A stretch of DNA of 32,020 nucleotides from positions 1 to 32,020 of the forward strand of contig JAPDRN010000203.1 in the NCBI GenBank assembly GCA_030247855.1, written 5' to 3'. Positions 8,087 to 15,574 of this stretch are shown here, in pieces (positions within the stretch are counted from its first letter, which is position 1; every line of letters starts with the position of its first letter). This DNA comes from Knufia peltigerae. Lineage: Eukaryota; Ascomycota; Eurotiomycetes; Chaetothyriales; Trichomeriaceae. A program made the translations under genes and the position numbers. The notes beneath the pieces were generated by a model that saw only the letters and a list, made by a program, of their open reading frames with translations, was not told the origin of the DNA and made no database searches.

Positions 8087-8127
8087 GGGGTCAGATCCCT
8101 TTGCCTGCGGCAAAGGGATCTGACCCC
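8087..8127. repeat. GGGGTCAGATCCC-type palindrome, copy 3
   Basis: A 41-nt palindrome with intact GGGGTCAGATCCCTTTG arms. It fills most of the 70-nt gap between the convergent ends of the DUF3106 gene and pntAA. Confidence 0.8.
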
Positions 8128-8134
8128 ATGCCGA

Positions 8135-9214
8135 TCATGCCTGCCAGCGGGTCTTGGCCAGCAGTTCGTCTTCCCAGTCGAAGCCAAGCTGGCCTTCGCG
8201 CACGAACAGGGCGACGAAGTTCATCAGGTTGCGCGCATACATCTCGCTGGCCTGGGTTGCGCCCAGGCTGGCCAGGCCCAGCGGGCCGTCGATGGTCACA
8301 CCCTGGTGCTCGATGCATTCGCCGGACTGGGTCAGTTCGCAGTTGCCACCACTCTCGGCGGCCAGATCGACGATCACGCTGCCCGCTGCCATGCCTTCGA
8401 CCATCGCGGCGGTGACGATCGTCGGTGCCCGCCGTCCCGGCACGGCGGCAGTGCAGACCACCACGTCCACGCTGCGCAGATGGTCGCCGAGACGACGCTG
8501 CTGTTCGGCGCGCTCGTCATCGGTCAGCGCCCGCGCATAACCGCCCTCGCCCACCGCACTCACCCCGAGATCGAGGAAGCGCGCACCGAGCGACTGGATC
8601 TGTTCGCGGGTTTCCGGGCGCACGTCGAAGCCCTCCACCTGCGCACCCAGGCGGCGCGAAGTGGCAATGGCCTGCAGGCCCGCGACACCGGCGCCGATCA
8701 CCAGCACCTTGGCTGGACGCACGGTACCGGCCGCCGTGGTCAGCATCGGAAAGAAACGCGGCGCACGTTCGGCAGCGATCAATGCCGCCTTGTAGCCGGC
8801 CATGCCCGCCTGCGAACTGAGTACGTCCATCGCCTGCGCGCGCGTGGTGCGCGGCAGCTGCTGCAGCGGGAACAGGTGCAGGCGGTCATCCGAAGCCAAT
8901 GCGGCCAACGCCGGGTCAGCCGCCGGGGTCAGCAGGCCGACCACACTCGCGCCCGGCTTGAGCTGGGCCAGCACCTCGGCGGGTGGCGCCTGCACGCACA
9001 GCAGGATGTCGATCTCGGCCCAACGGGCGGCGTCGACGGCGCGGGCGCCTGCGTCGTCGTAGGCGGCATCGCTGAAGCCGGCGGCCTGGCCCGCACCGGG
9101 CTGATACCACACGGTGATGCCCAGCGCACCGAGCTTGCGCGCCGTCTCCGGCGTGAGCGCGACGCGTCGTTCACCCGGCGCGGTCTCCTTGATCCCCAGC
9201 AACACCACGGCCAT
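8135..9214 (-). CDS. pntAA: NAD(P) transhydrogenase subunit alpha-1 (NAD-binding part)
   Basis: A 359-residue soluble domain I subunit that binds NAD(H). The N-terminal part shows GIKETAPGERRVALTPETA; the nucleotide fold has VLVIGAGVAGLQAIATSRRL; the RQD-loop region is represented by RTTRAQAMDVLSSQAGMAGY. It ends before any membrane helix, as expected when alpha is split in two. I chose the ATG at 9212-9214 because GGGAA lies 6 nt upstream and the protein then starts at MAVVLLGIKE; the frame continues 43 unconserved codons upstream. pntAB and pntB lie beyond the sigma-factor unit, so this gene cannot form a simple three-gene operon with them. The DUF1631 gene lies 52 nt upstream. Confidence 0.94.
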   Translation of the reverse strand: MAVVLLGIKETAPGERRVALTPETARKLGALGITVWYQPGAGQAAGFSDAAYDDAGARAVDAARWAEIDILLCVQAPPAEVLAQLKPGASVVGLLTPAADPALAALASDDRLHLFPLQQLPRTTRAQAMDVLSSQAGMAGYKAALIAAERAPRFFPMLTTAAGTVRPAKVLVIGAGVAGLQAIATSRRLGAQVEGFDVRPETREQIQSLGARFLDLGVSAVGEGGYARALTDDERAEQQRRLGDHLRSVDVVVCTAAVPGRRAPTIVTAAMVEGMAAGSVIVDLAAESGGNCELTQSGECIEHQGVTIDGPLGLASLGATQASEMYARNLMNFVALFVREGQLGFDWEDELLAKTRWQA

Positions 9215-9266
9215 GCAGATTCCCGCTGATCGGTGAGTGTGTCCGATCCTAGCAGGCGTACGCGGC

Positions 9267-11588
9267 TCAGTGCAGCGTCGCACCACCCGGGTCGAGGCGG
9301 TCGAGCACGCCCTGCATGGCGCTGTCGAAGGCGCCATCGTCAATGTGGGGACGCAGGCGACCCAGCCGCACCATCACCGCCAGCTCCTCGGGCGAGGCCA
9401 CGCAGAAGCGCACGCCACGACGGTTGACGAACAGCAGGCGCGAGGAAATCGGGCTGATCCAGGACAGCTTGCCGGCCTGCACCTTGCCATCCTTGTCGAC
9501 GAAGTCCAGCCAGTTGCCGATCTCCATCTGGCGGAAGCGATCGGCATCGGCGTTGTCGAAATCGTCGGTATTGAAGGTACTGCCCAGCTCCACTGCCGGC
9601 GTTTCCGGTGCCGGCGGTGCGGGCAGCACCACCTGCGGCAGCTCGGGCAACGCGCGCTCCAGCTCCGGTCGCGATTCGGCGATGCCCTGCAATGTGTCAT
9701 GCAGCGCATCGACGGCTGCGGTGGCTGCATCGCCATGCACGCCGACGCTGGCAAATACCTTGGCCAGCAGTGGCTGCCAAGCCTGCAGCCACGGCTTGCC
9801 GACGATCTGCCGGCGTGCCTCGGCCACTTCCTCCAGCAGGCCATCGGCCAACGTCAGCGCCTCGGCCACCGAAGCGCCCTCCTCACCTTCGCGCAGCAGC
9901 GCCAGGGTCAGGTGGTGCTGCCACGGCTGGCGCAGGAACTCGGCGATCGCCGGCGGCAGGGTGGCATCGCCGATGCGGCGATCCAGTTCGGCACCGGCAC
10001 GGGTACGGGCCATTTCAAGCTTTTCCTGGCCGCGTTGGGTCTCGGCGGCCCGGCGCTCGGCGATTTCCACGCGACGGCGGTGCTGCACCAGGAAATCGCG
10101 GAATTCTTCTTCCAGGGTCAGGAAGATCGCCAGGTTCTCGTTGAACTCGGCGACCAGCCGCTCGATGATCTCTTCCACCTTGGCCATCAGCATGCGCTCG
10201 GCCTGGCTTTCGCCGGTGTTGCCCTCGCAGGCCTCGGCCAGCGAGTTGAGCAGCTTGCGTGCCGGGTGGGTCTTCTGCACGAACATGCGGCGGTCCAGCA
10301 TCGCCACCTTCACGAACGGCACCACCAGGCGGCCGATCAGCTCACGCGAGCGTCCTTCCAGTTCACGCTCATCAAGCATCACGTCGAACAGCATGCCGAC
10401 CAGATCGATCGCATCCTCGTCCTGCGCGTCCAGCCGGGTCTGCCCCGGGTCGACACCCAGCCGGGTGGCGCTGGACAACACTTCGCTCTTCAGCCGCTGC
10501 GCCAATGATTCGCCGTCCTCGCCGATCGCCGCACGCAGGGTTGCGCTGGGTGTGGCCTGCAGCAACGAAAGCACCGACATCATTTCGCGCTGGCTCAACG
10601 GGCGATGCTGGCCGACCGCGACCTGCGCCGCAGAGGTGGCGTCCTCGCGCACGTGGCGGGTCTGCTGCAGCAGCTCGTGCAGCGCTTCCAGCAGCATGCC
10701 CTGCTGGCCGGAATAGGCTTCGCCGGACGGGCTCTCTTCGCCACCGGCATGCTGCTGCATGTGGCCACGACGCTCGGACCAGCGCGCCGCAAAACGCTGT
10801 GCCCAAGCCGGTGCGGCCTGTTCGTCGTCATTGAATTCGTTGTCAAAACCCGGTGCCGTGCGCTGCTCGACCAGATCATCCATGCCATGTGGAACGTGCT
10901 GCGTCGGGGCCGGCGCCAGTGGTCGGCGCGGGGCCCCCATCTGCGACATCACCCCTGCCGCGGCCAGGTGCTCGTCCAGCTTCTCGTAGATGCGGCCCAC
11001 CGGCGCGCGCATGTCGCGCTCGCACAGCTTGATCAGCACCAGATGCACTTCCGGGGCCAGCTCACAGCCGGCAAAGGCTTCGTGGATGGCCACGCCCAGA
11101 TGCTCGGGGCTGATCGGGTTGCGATCGGCATCGAGCTCGACACCACCGCCCAGCCAGCCCAGGCGACGGTCGAGCCGCGCCAGCACCGGCTTGAAGTCGC
11201 GCAGCAGCACGGTGGCGAAGTTGCGCACCGCCAACCGCGATTCCAGTACATGTTCCGGCACCAGGCTCAGGCCATCCTGGGCCTGTCCGGACAGGGTCAG
11301 CTCGGCAGACACGGGCTCGCCTGCAGCCAGGCCGGCCCAGGCATGGCCGAGATGGCCGGCGAAGGCTCCGGCAATCTCATCACGGCGGCGGCGCAGCTCG
11401 CGCATCGCGTCCAGGAACAGCAACTGCGACGAGCCGGCATTGCCGGCACGGTCGAACAGGGCATCATCGAAGCGGGCCAGTGCCGCGCCAAAGGCCTGGC
11501 ACAGCGCCGGCAGGACAATGTCCCGGGCAAGCTGGAGCTGGGCCGGGTCACGGCCCGGCGATCCCATCGGAGTGGGCGCGCTCATCAT
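9267..11588 (-). CDS. Large DUF1631 family protein
   Basis: A 773-residue soluble protein without signal peptide or membrane helices. It is largely alpha-helical, with charged stretches that could form coiled coils around the segment AERRAAETQRGQEKLEMART. The opening (ILPALCQAFGAALARFDDALFDRA) and the C-terminal block around LSWISPISSRLLFVNRRG are typical of DUF1631 proteins. That C-terminal block looks like a degenerate PilZ-type beta domain, but the RxxxR and D/NxSxxG residues that bind cyclic di-GMP are not evident, so ligand binding is doubtful. The start was taken as the first of two adjacent ATGs (11586-11588), which has GGGGAG 9 nt upstream. Function is unknown. Confidence 0.85.
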   Translation of the reverse strand: MMSAPTPMGSPGRDPAQLQLARDIVLPALCQAFGAALARFDDALFDRAGNAGSSQLLFLDAMRELRRRRDEIAGAFAGHLGHAWAGLAAGEPVSAELTLSGQAQDGLSLVPEHVLESRLAVRNFATVLLRDFKPVLARLDRRLGWLGGGVELDADRNPISPEHLGVAIHEAFAGCELAPEVHLVLIKLCERDMRAPVGRIYEKLDEHLAAAGVMSQMGAPRRPLAPAPTQHVPHGMDDLVEQRTAPGFDNEFNDDEQAAPAWAQRFAARWSERRGHMQQHAGGEESPSGEAYSGQQGMLLEALHELLQQTRHVREDATSAAQVAVGQHRPLSQREMMSVLSLLQATPSATLRAAIGEDGESLAQRLKSEVLSSATRLGVDPGQTRLDAQDEDAIDLVGMLFDVMLDERELEGRSRELIGRLVVPFVKVAMLDRRMFVQKTHPARKLLNSLAEACEGNTGESQAERMLMAKVEEIIERLVAEFNENLAIFLTLEEEFRDFLVQHRRRVEIAERRAAETQRGQEKLEMARTRAGAELDRRIGDATLPPAIAEFLRQPWQHHLTLALLREGEEGASVAEALTLADGLLEEVAEARRQIVGKPWLQAWQPLLAKVFASVGVHGDAATAAVDALHDTLQGIAESRPELERALPELPQVVLPAPPAPETPAVELGSTFNTDDFDNADADRFRQMEIGNWLDFVDKDGKVQAGKLSWISPISSRLLFVNRRGVRFCVASPEELAVMVRLGRLRPHIDDGAFDSAMQGVLDRLDPGGATLH

Positions 11589-11920
11589 TCGGGAAGGCTC
11601 CCCACCTTCTCTGGTGCGACAGACATCATGGACATCAAGACCGCCGGTACACCCCATGCACCGGTCCCTCGATGGTAGGCCGGCCAGCCCATCACGGACA
11701 GTGAAACAGTCCTCACTTCAAACCTCATGAACGGCGGCCCGGCAATATTACGTATCGTAAGCCGTGCAGGGCCTGCGAGGCGAGGGGAAGCGGGGCTCCG
11801 TGATCCGCCAGTGGCATGATGTTCATCACAGTTTGCTATTCAGGGGTCTGACGCGACACAAACGGCGTCATCTACCTCCCCGACTATAATCAGCGACCCG
11901 TGATGACCGGTTCAGACTCC
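11589..11920. promoter_or_regulatory. Divergent non-coding region between DUF1631 and nitroreductase genes
   Basis: No gene is seen in these ~330 bases. Two small dyads could be operators: TTACG-TAT-CGTAA (11748-11760) and TGATG-TT-CATCA (11817-11828). A perfect TATAAT is close to the rightward gene. I find no clear promoter for the leftward gene. Confidence 0.4.
11885..11890 (+). promoter_or_regulatory. Putative -10 box of the nitroreductase operon
   Basis: A consensus TATAAT lies 31 nt before the chosen ATG. No TTGACA-like hexamer lies 16-18 nt upstream, so the promoter would need an activator or have a poor -35. Transcription would start near 11897, giving a leader of about 24 nt without a Shine-Dalgarno sequence. 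Confidence 0.35.
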
Positions 11921-12499
11921 ATGCCCGACCCTGCTGCCCTGCTTGCCCTGGATGCCCGCCGCTCGGTGCCCTCGCGGCAACTCGGCGAGCCCGGACCGGA
12001 CCCGGCTACCCTGCAGCGGATGCTGACCTCGGCGGTGCGCGTGCCCGACCACGGCAAGCGCGTACCGTTCCGCTTCCTGAAGATCGCCGGCGATGCACGT
12101 CACACTCTGGGCGACTTCCTGGCCACGCGCAGCCGCCAGCGCGACCCGCATGCCGGCGAGGCCGTGTTCGAGAAGGACCGCCAGCGCTTCAGCCATGCAC
12201 CGCTGGTGATCGTGGTGGTGGCCAGCCCCCGCCCGGACCCGAAAGTGCCCGCGCAGGAACAGCTGATGACCGCCGGCTGCGTGTGCTTTGCCCTGTTGCA
12301 GGCCGCCCAGGCACTGGGCTTCGGCGCGCAGTGGCTGACCGCGTGGATGGCCTTCGATCCCGCCGTGCATGCCCATCTGGGGCTGACCGAGGGCGAAGGC
12401 ATTGCCGGTTTCATCCACATCGGCACGCCCAAGGCCGAGGTGCCCGAACGCGAGCGCCCCGATGCCGCGGCCCTGCTGCAGGACTGGACCGGCCAGTGA
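11921..12499 (+). CDS. YdjA-like nitroreductase family flavoprotein
   Basis: A 192-residue protein of the FMN-dependent nitroreductase superfamily, closest in pattern to the YdjA type. Conserved pieces are the N-terminal DARRSVPSRQL (11-21), the AVRVPDHGKRVPFRF flavin-contact segment (38-52), MTAGCVCFALLQAAQALGFG and the C-terminal GFIHIGTP. The substrate is unknown. The start is ambiguous: ATG 11921 fits homologue length, while GTG 11900 or ATG 11903 would add six or seven residues; none has a ribosome binding site. Its stop overlaps the next gene, so it opens a four-gene operon. Confidence 0.88.
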   Translation: MPDPAALLALDARRSVPSRQLGEPGPDPATLQRMLTSAVRVPDHGKRVPFRFLKIAGDARHTLGDFLATRSRQRDPHAGEAVFEKDRQRFSHAPLVIVVVASPRPDPKVPAQEQLMTAGCVCFALLQAAQALGFGAQWLTAWMAFDPAVHAHLGLTEGEGIAGFIHIGTPKAEVPERERPDAAALLQDWTGQ

Positions 12500-13449
12500 G
12501 CGCCGTGATTCCCGTGGCGATACCGCCGCCGCTGTATCTGGTCGACGCCAGCATCTACGTGTTCCGCGCCTGGCATTCGCTGCCGGACGAATTCCAGGAC
12601 AGCCAGGGCTGGCCGACCAACGCCGTGCACGGATTCGCCCGCTTCCTGCTCGACCTGCTTGAGCGCGAGCGCCCGCGGCACATCGCCATCGCCTTCGATG
12701 AAGCGCTCGACAGCGGCTTCCGCCACCGCCTGTACCCGGCCTACAAGGCCAACCGGGACCCGGCGCCGGAAGCACTCAAGCGCCAGTTCGTGCACTGCAA
12801 GGCGCTGTGCGCGGCACTGGGCCTGGCGGTGCTGGCCCACCACGATTACGAAGCCGACGACCTGATCGGCAGCGCCCTGCATGGCCACCGCAACAGCCAT
12901 CGCGGCGTGATCATTTCCGCCGACAAGGACCTGTCGCAGTTGCTGCTCGACCATGACGAGCAATGGGACTACGCACGCAACCAGCGCTGGGACGTGGCCG
13001 GGGTAAAGGCCAAGCACGGCGTGCACGCGCACCAGATCGCCGACTACCTGGCGCTGTGCGGCGATGCGGTCGACAACATTCCGGGCATCAGCGGTGTCGG
13101 CGCCAAGTCGGCAGCCGTGCTGCTGGCCCATTTCGGCAGCATGGACGTGCTGTACGAACGCCTCGACGAAGTGCCGTTCCTGCGCCTGCGCGGTGCGGCG
13201 CAGATGGCGGTGCGCCTGCGTGAGCAGCGCGAGCACGCGCAGCTCTGGCGCCAGCTGACCACCATCGCCCTGGACGCTCCATTGGAAGGCTGCCAGCCCG
13301 GCATGCCGCGCCAGCTGGCCGATGCGGAGCTGCTCGGCGGCCTGTGCCAGACCCTGCGATTCGGCCCCATGACCCGTCGCCGGCTGTTCAATGCCGCCGG
13401 CATTTCCGACCCCGTTCCCACTTCTCCCACTTCCAGCGAGCCCGCATGA
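12496..13449 (+). CDS. 5'-3' exonuclease / flap-endonuclease family protein
   Basis: A 317-residue protein with the PIN-like and helix-hairpin-helix parts of DNA polymerase I-type 5' nucleases, but no polymerase. Acidic metal-binding motifs are present: LVDASIYVFRAW, AFDEALDSGFR, YEADDLIG and ISADKDLSQLL. The DNA-binding hairpin is GDAVDNIPGISGVGAKSA. Free-standing proteins of this kind include E. coli Xni (ExoIX), which is about 60 residues shorter; I do not assign that name. The GTG start at 12496 overlaps the nitroreductase stop (GTGA). Two further in-frame GTGs at 12505 and 12514 are possible. The stop overlaps the NUDIX start. Confidence 0.88.
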   Translation: MSAVIPVAIPPPLYLVDASIYVFRAWHSLPDEFQDSQGWPTNAVHGFARFLLDLLERERPRHIAIAFDEALDSGFRHRLYPAYKANRDPAPEALKRQFVHCKALCAALGLAVLAHHDYEADDLIGSALHGHRNSHRGVIISADKDLSQLLLDHDEQWDYARNQRWDVAGVKAKHGVHAHQIADYLALCGDAVDNIPGISGVGAKSAAVLLAHFGSMDVLYERLDEVPFLRLRGAAQMAVRLREQREHAQLWRQLTTIALDAPLEGCQPGMPRQLADAELLGGLCQTLRFGPMTRRRLFNAAGISDPVPTSPTSSEPA

Positions 13450-14000
13450 GCCAGCGCAACACCGAAGCACCGCGTGTCGTCTACGAAGGCAAATACCAGC
13501 GCATGGTCGTGCGCGGCAGCTGGGAGTACAGCGAACGCACCCACGCCGGGGGCCTGGCCGCGATCATCATTGCCGTCACCCCCGAGGACAAGGTGCTGTT
13601 CGTCGAACAGTTCCGCGTGCCGCTGCAGGCGCCGACCATCGAGATGCCGGCGGGGCTGGTCGGCGACATCGATGCGGGCGAGTCCATCGAAGTGTCCGCT
13701 GTACGCGAACTGGAGGAGGAAACCGGCTGGACCGCCGAGCACGCCGAAGTGCTGATGATCGGCCCCACCTCCTCCGGTGCCAGCAGCGAGAAGATCGCCT
13801 TCGTGCGTGCCACCGGCCTGCGTCGCATCGGCGAAGGCGGTGGTGACGAGAGCGAGGACATCACCGTGCATGAGATCCCGCGCACGCAGGCGGCTGCCTG
13901 GCTGGTGCAGAAGATGGCCGAAGGCTATGAAGCAGATGCCAAGCTGTGGGCCGGCCTGTGGATGATCGAGCACCACCTGGACGGCCGGCCCCGTGGCTGA
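13446..14000 (+). CDS. NUDIX hydrolase, ADP-ribose pyrophosphatase-like
   Basis: A 184-residue protein with a perfect NUDIX box from Gly73 to Trp95: the G-x5-E-x7-REUxEExGU spacing is met exactly, ending RELEEETGW. Upstream, EQFRVPLQAPTIEMPAGL is the segment typical of ADP-sugar pyrophosphatases, which cleave ADP-ribose to AMP and ribose 5-phosphate. The true substrate is not proven. The ATG start at 13446 interlocks with the exonuclease stop (ATGA). The 3' end overlaps the next gene by 8 nt. Confidence 0.92.
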   Translation: MSQRNTEAPRVVYEGKYQRMVVRGSWEYSERTHAGGLAAIIIAVTPEDKVLFVEQFRVPLQAPTIEMPAGLVGDIDAGESIEVSAVRELEEETGWTAEHAEVLMIGPTSSGASSEKIAFVRATGLRRIGEGGGDESEDITVHEIPRTQAAAWLVQKMAEGYEADAKLWAGLWMIEHHLDGRPRG

Positions 14001-14790
14001 CGCCGGCCTGCACGCGCTGCCGGCACTGCTGGGCGCCGACGATCCGGCTATCTTCAGCGTGCACCGTGCGCAGGGCGCCTCACCGTTCCTGCTGCTGGCC
14101 GACCATGCCGGCCAACAGGTGCCGCGTGCACTGGCCGATCTTGGATTGCCGCAGACCGAACTGGACCGGCATATCGGCTGGGACATCGGCATCGGCGGCA
14201 CCACCCGTGCCCTGGCCGATCGGCTGGATGCGTGGGCGATCGAGCAGACCTATTCGCGGCTGCTGATCGACTGCAACCGCCCGCTGGTTTCGCCCACGCT
14301 GATCCCCGAGGTCAGCGACCACACCGTGGTGCCGGGCAATGCCGGGCTGTCGCCAGTGCAGCGGCAGCAGCGTATCGATGCGATCCACGCGCCCTACCAT
14401 GCACGCATCGACGCCGAACTGGATGCGCGCCGCGATGCGGCACGGCCGACGCTGCTGGTGATGATGCACAGCTTCACCCCGGTGATGAACGGCGTTGAGC
14501 GCCCTTGGCATGCCGGCGTGCTGTACCACCAGGACACCCGTTTTGCCCACGCCCTGCTGCAGGCGCTGCGCGATGAAGGCGATCTGGTGGTGGGCGACAA
14601 CGAACCCTATTCCGTCAACAGCAACAGCGATTACGCGGTACCGGTACATGGCGAAGGCCGCGGTCTGGTGCATGTGGAACTGGAGATCCGCCAGGACCTG
14701 ATCGCCGATGACGCCGGGCAGCAGGCGTGGGCGGAGCGGTTGGCGCGGATTTTCAGCGCGTTGCAGCCAAAGTTGTTGGCGTTCGGATGA
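13993..14790 (+). CDS. N-formylglutamate amidohydrolase family protein
   Basis: A 265-residue protein of the N-formylglutamate deformylase (FGase/HutG) superfamily, zinc-type amidohydrolases. Family landmarks are LLLADHAGQQVP, DIGIGGTTRALADRL, SRLLIDCNRP, LLVMMHSFTPVMNG and GDNEPYSVN followed by a late VELEIRQDL. No histidine-utilisation genes are near, so the biological substrate is open. The start is a GTG inside the NUDIX gene; no other start agrees better with the conserved N-terminus. It is the last gene of the operon and ends 3 nt before an inverted SMAG pair that could act in termination or mRNA stabilisation. Confidence 0.87.
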   Translation: MADAGLHALPALLGADDPAIFSVHRAQGASPFLLLADHAGQQVPRALADLGLPQTELDRHIGWDIGIGGTTRALADRLDAWAIEQTYSRLLIDCNRPLVSPTLIPEVSDHTVVPGNAGLSPVQRQQRIDAIHAPYHARIDAELDARRDAARPTLLVMMHSFTPVMNGVERPWHAGVLYHQDTRFAHALLQALRDEGDLVVGDNEPYSVNSNSDYAVPVHGEGRGLVHVELEIRQDLIADDAGQQAWAERLARIFSALQPKLLAFG

Positions 14791-14793
14791 CGT

Positions 14794-14817
14794 CATCCAC
14801 GCATGGCGTGGATCTAC
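14794..14817 (-). repeat. SMAG repeat, left half of an inverted pair
   Basis: The reverse complement starts GTAGATCCACGCCATGCGTG and is identical to the copy at 14872-14895. The two copies face each other and could fold into one long hairpin with a 54-nt loop. Confidence 0.9.
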
Positions 14818-14871
14818 TGCAGCGCTGACGGACATCCGCATTCGGCGAAAAACGAACGAGGCCGGTTCCCA

Positions 14872-14895
14872 GTAGATCCACGCCATGCGTGGATG
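14872..14895 (+). repeat. SMAG repeat, right half of an inverted pair
   Basis: A GTAG-headed copy identical in inverse to 14794-14817. It lies 7 nt from the end of the convergent gene at 14903, so the pair spans the whole convergent gap. Confidence 0.9.
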
Positions 14896-14902
14896 ATTTT
14901 CG

Positions 14903-15574
14903 TCAATGCAGCACGGGAACATCCATCCACGGGAACGGCTTGTAACCGCGAACCTGCAGCTGTATGCCGATGCCGGCGAAATCATCCTTGATCGCCTGTG
15001 CTCGGCGCCGATCCAGCATCTCCCCCAGCACCAGCGGCAGCGCGCGGCAACGTGCCAGCGCTTCGCCCACCGGAATATCGAGCAGGCGCGCCACGCGCTG
15101 TGCCGCAACCTTGATCTGTTCGTCCGCACATCCCTCCAGCGTCAACCCGAATGCGGCGAAGATGCCCGGCCCGACACCGGCTGCGCACGCAGCGGCCTGT
15201 TCGGCAGCACCCGCTTCGCCCAATGCTTCATCGACACCGTCCACCTGCAGGAAGGCGTCGTACTCTGCGTAGTACGCCAACGCTTCGGCGTAATCGTGCA
15301 GGGAAGAAAGCGGGCGCTGGCGCTTCTGCACATCCAGGACGTCAGCGAACGTGGCCGGTTCCAGGTAGGTCGACAGCCCCAGCGCCTGCGCGGCCTCGGG
15401 CACCTCACCGTCATCATCGAACGCGGCGTCTTCATCGGCCGGCAACCAGAAGCGCGCCTGCAGCAGGTCGTCGTCGGTGGCGTGCACCCAGCCGAATGAC
15501 GCCCACACGTCGTGGTCGTCATTGCAGGCGGCAAACGCCTCCAGCGTCTGGCGAAGATCAAGCAGTGCAATCAT
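14903..15574 (-). CDS. Unrecognised protein with an L7/L12-like C-terminal domain
   Basis: A 223-residue acidic, soluble protein; no signal peptide or membrane helix. I do not recognise the N-terminal ~150 residues. The last ~60 residues (VARLLDIPVGEALARC through LGEMLDRRRAQAIKDDF to GIGIQLQVRGY) match the helix-helix-strand pattern of the ribosomal L7/L12 C-terminal fold, which some non-ribosomal proteins reuse as an interaction module. This is pattern matching by eye. The ATG interlocks with the MFS exporter stop (ATGA), so both are made from one mRNA. Why an exporter should be coupled to such a protein is not evident. Confidence 0.72.
   Translation of the reverse strand: MIALLDLRQTLEAFAACNDDHDVWASFGWVHATDDDLLQARFWLPADEDAAFDDDGEVPEAAQALGLSTYLEPATFADVLDVQKRQRPLSSLHDYAEALAYYAEYDAFLQVDGVDEALGEAGAAEQAAACAAGVGPGIFAAFGLTLEGCADEQIKVAAQRVARLLDIPVGEALARCRALPLVLGEMLDRRRAQAIKDDFAGIGIQLQVRGYKPFPWMDVPVLH

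Noticed and set aside
9237..11678. Several long plus-strand frames opposite the DUF1631 gene
   Set aside because: They overlap each other in different frames and lack ribosome binding sites or domains; the minus-strand gene explains the region.
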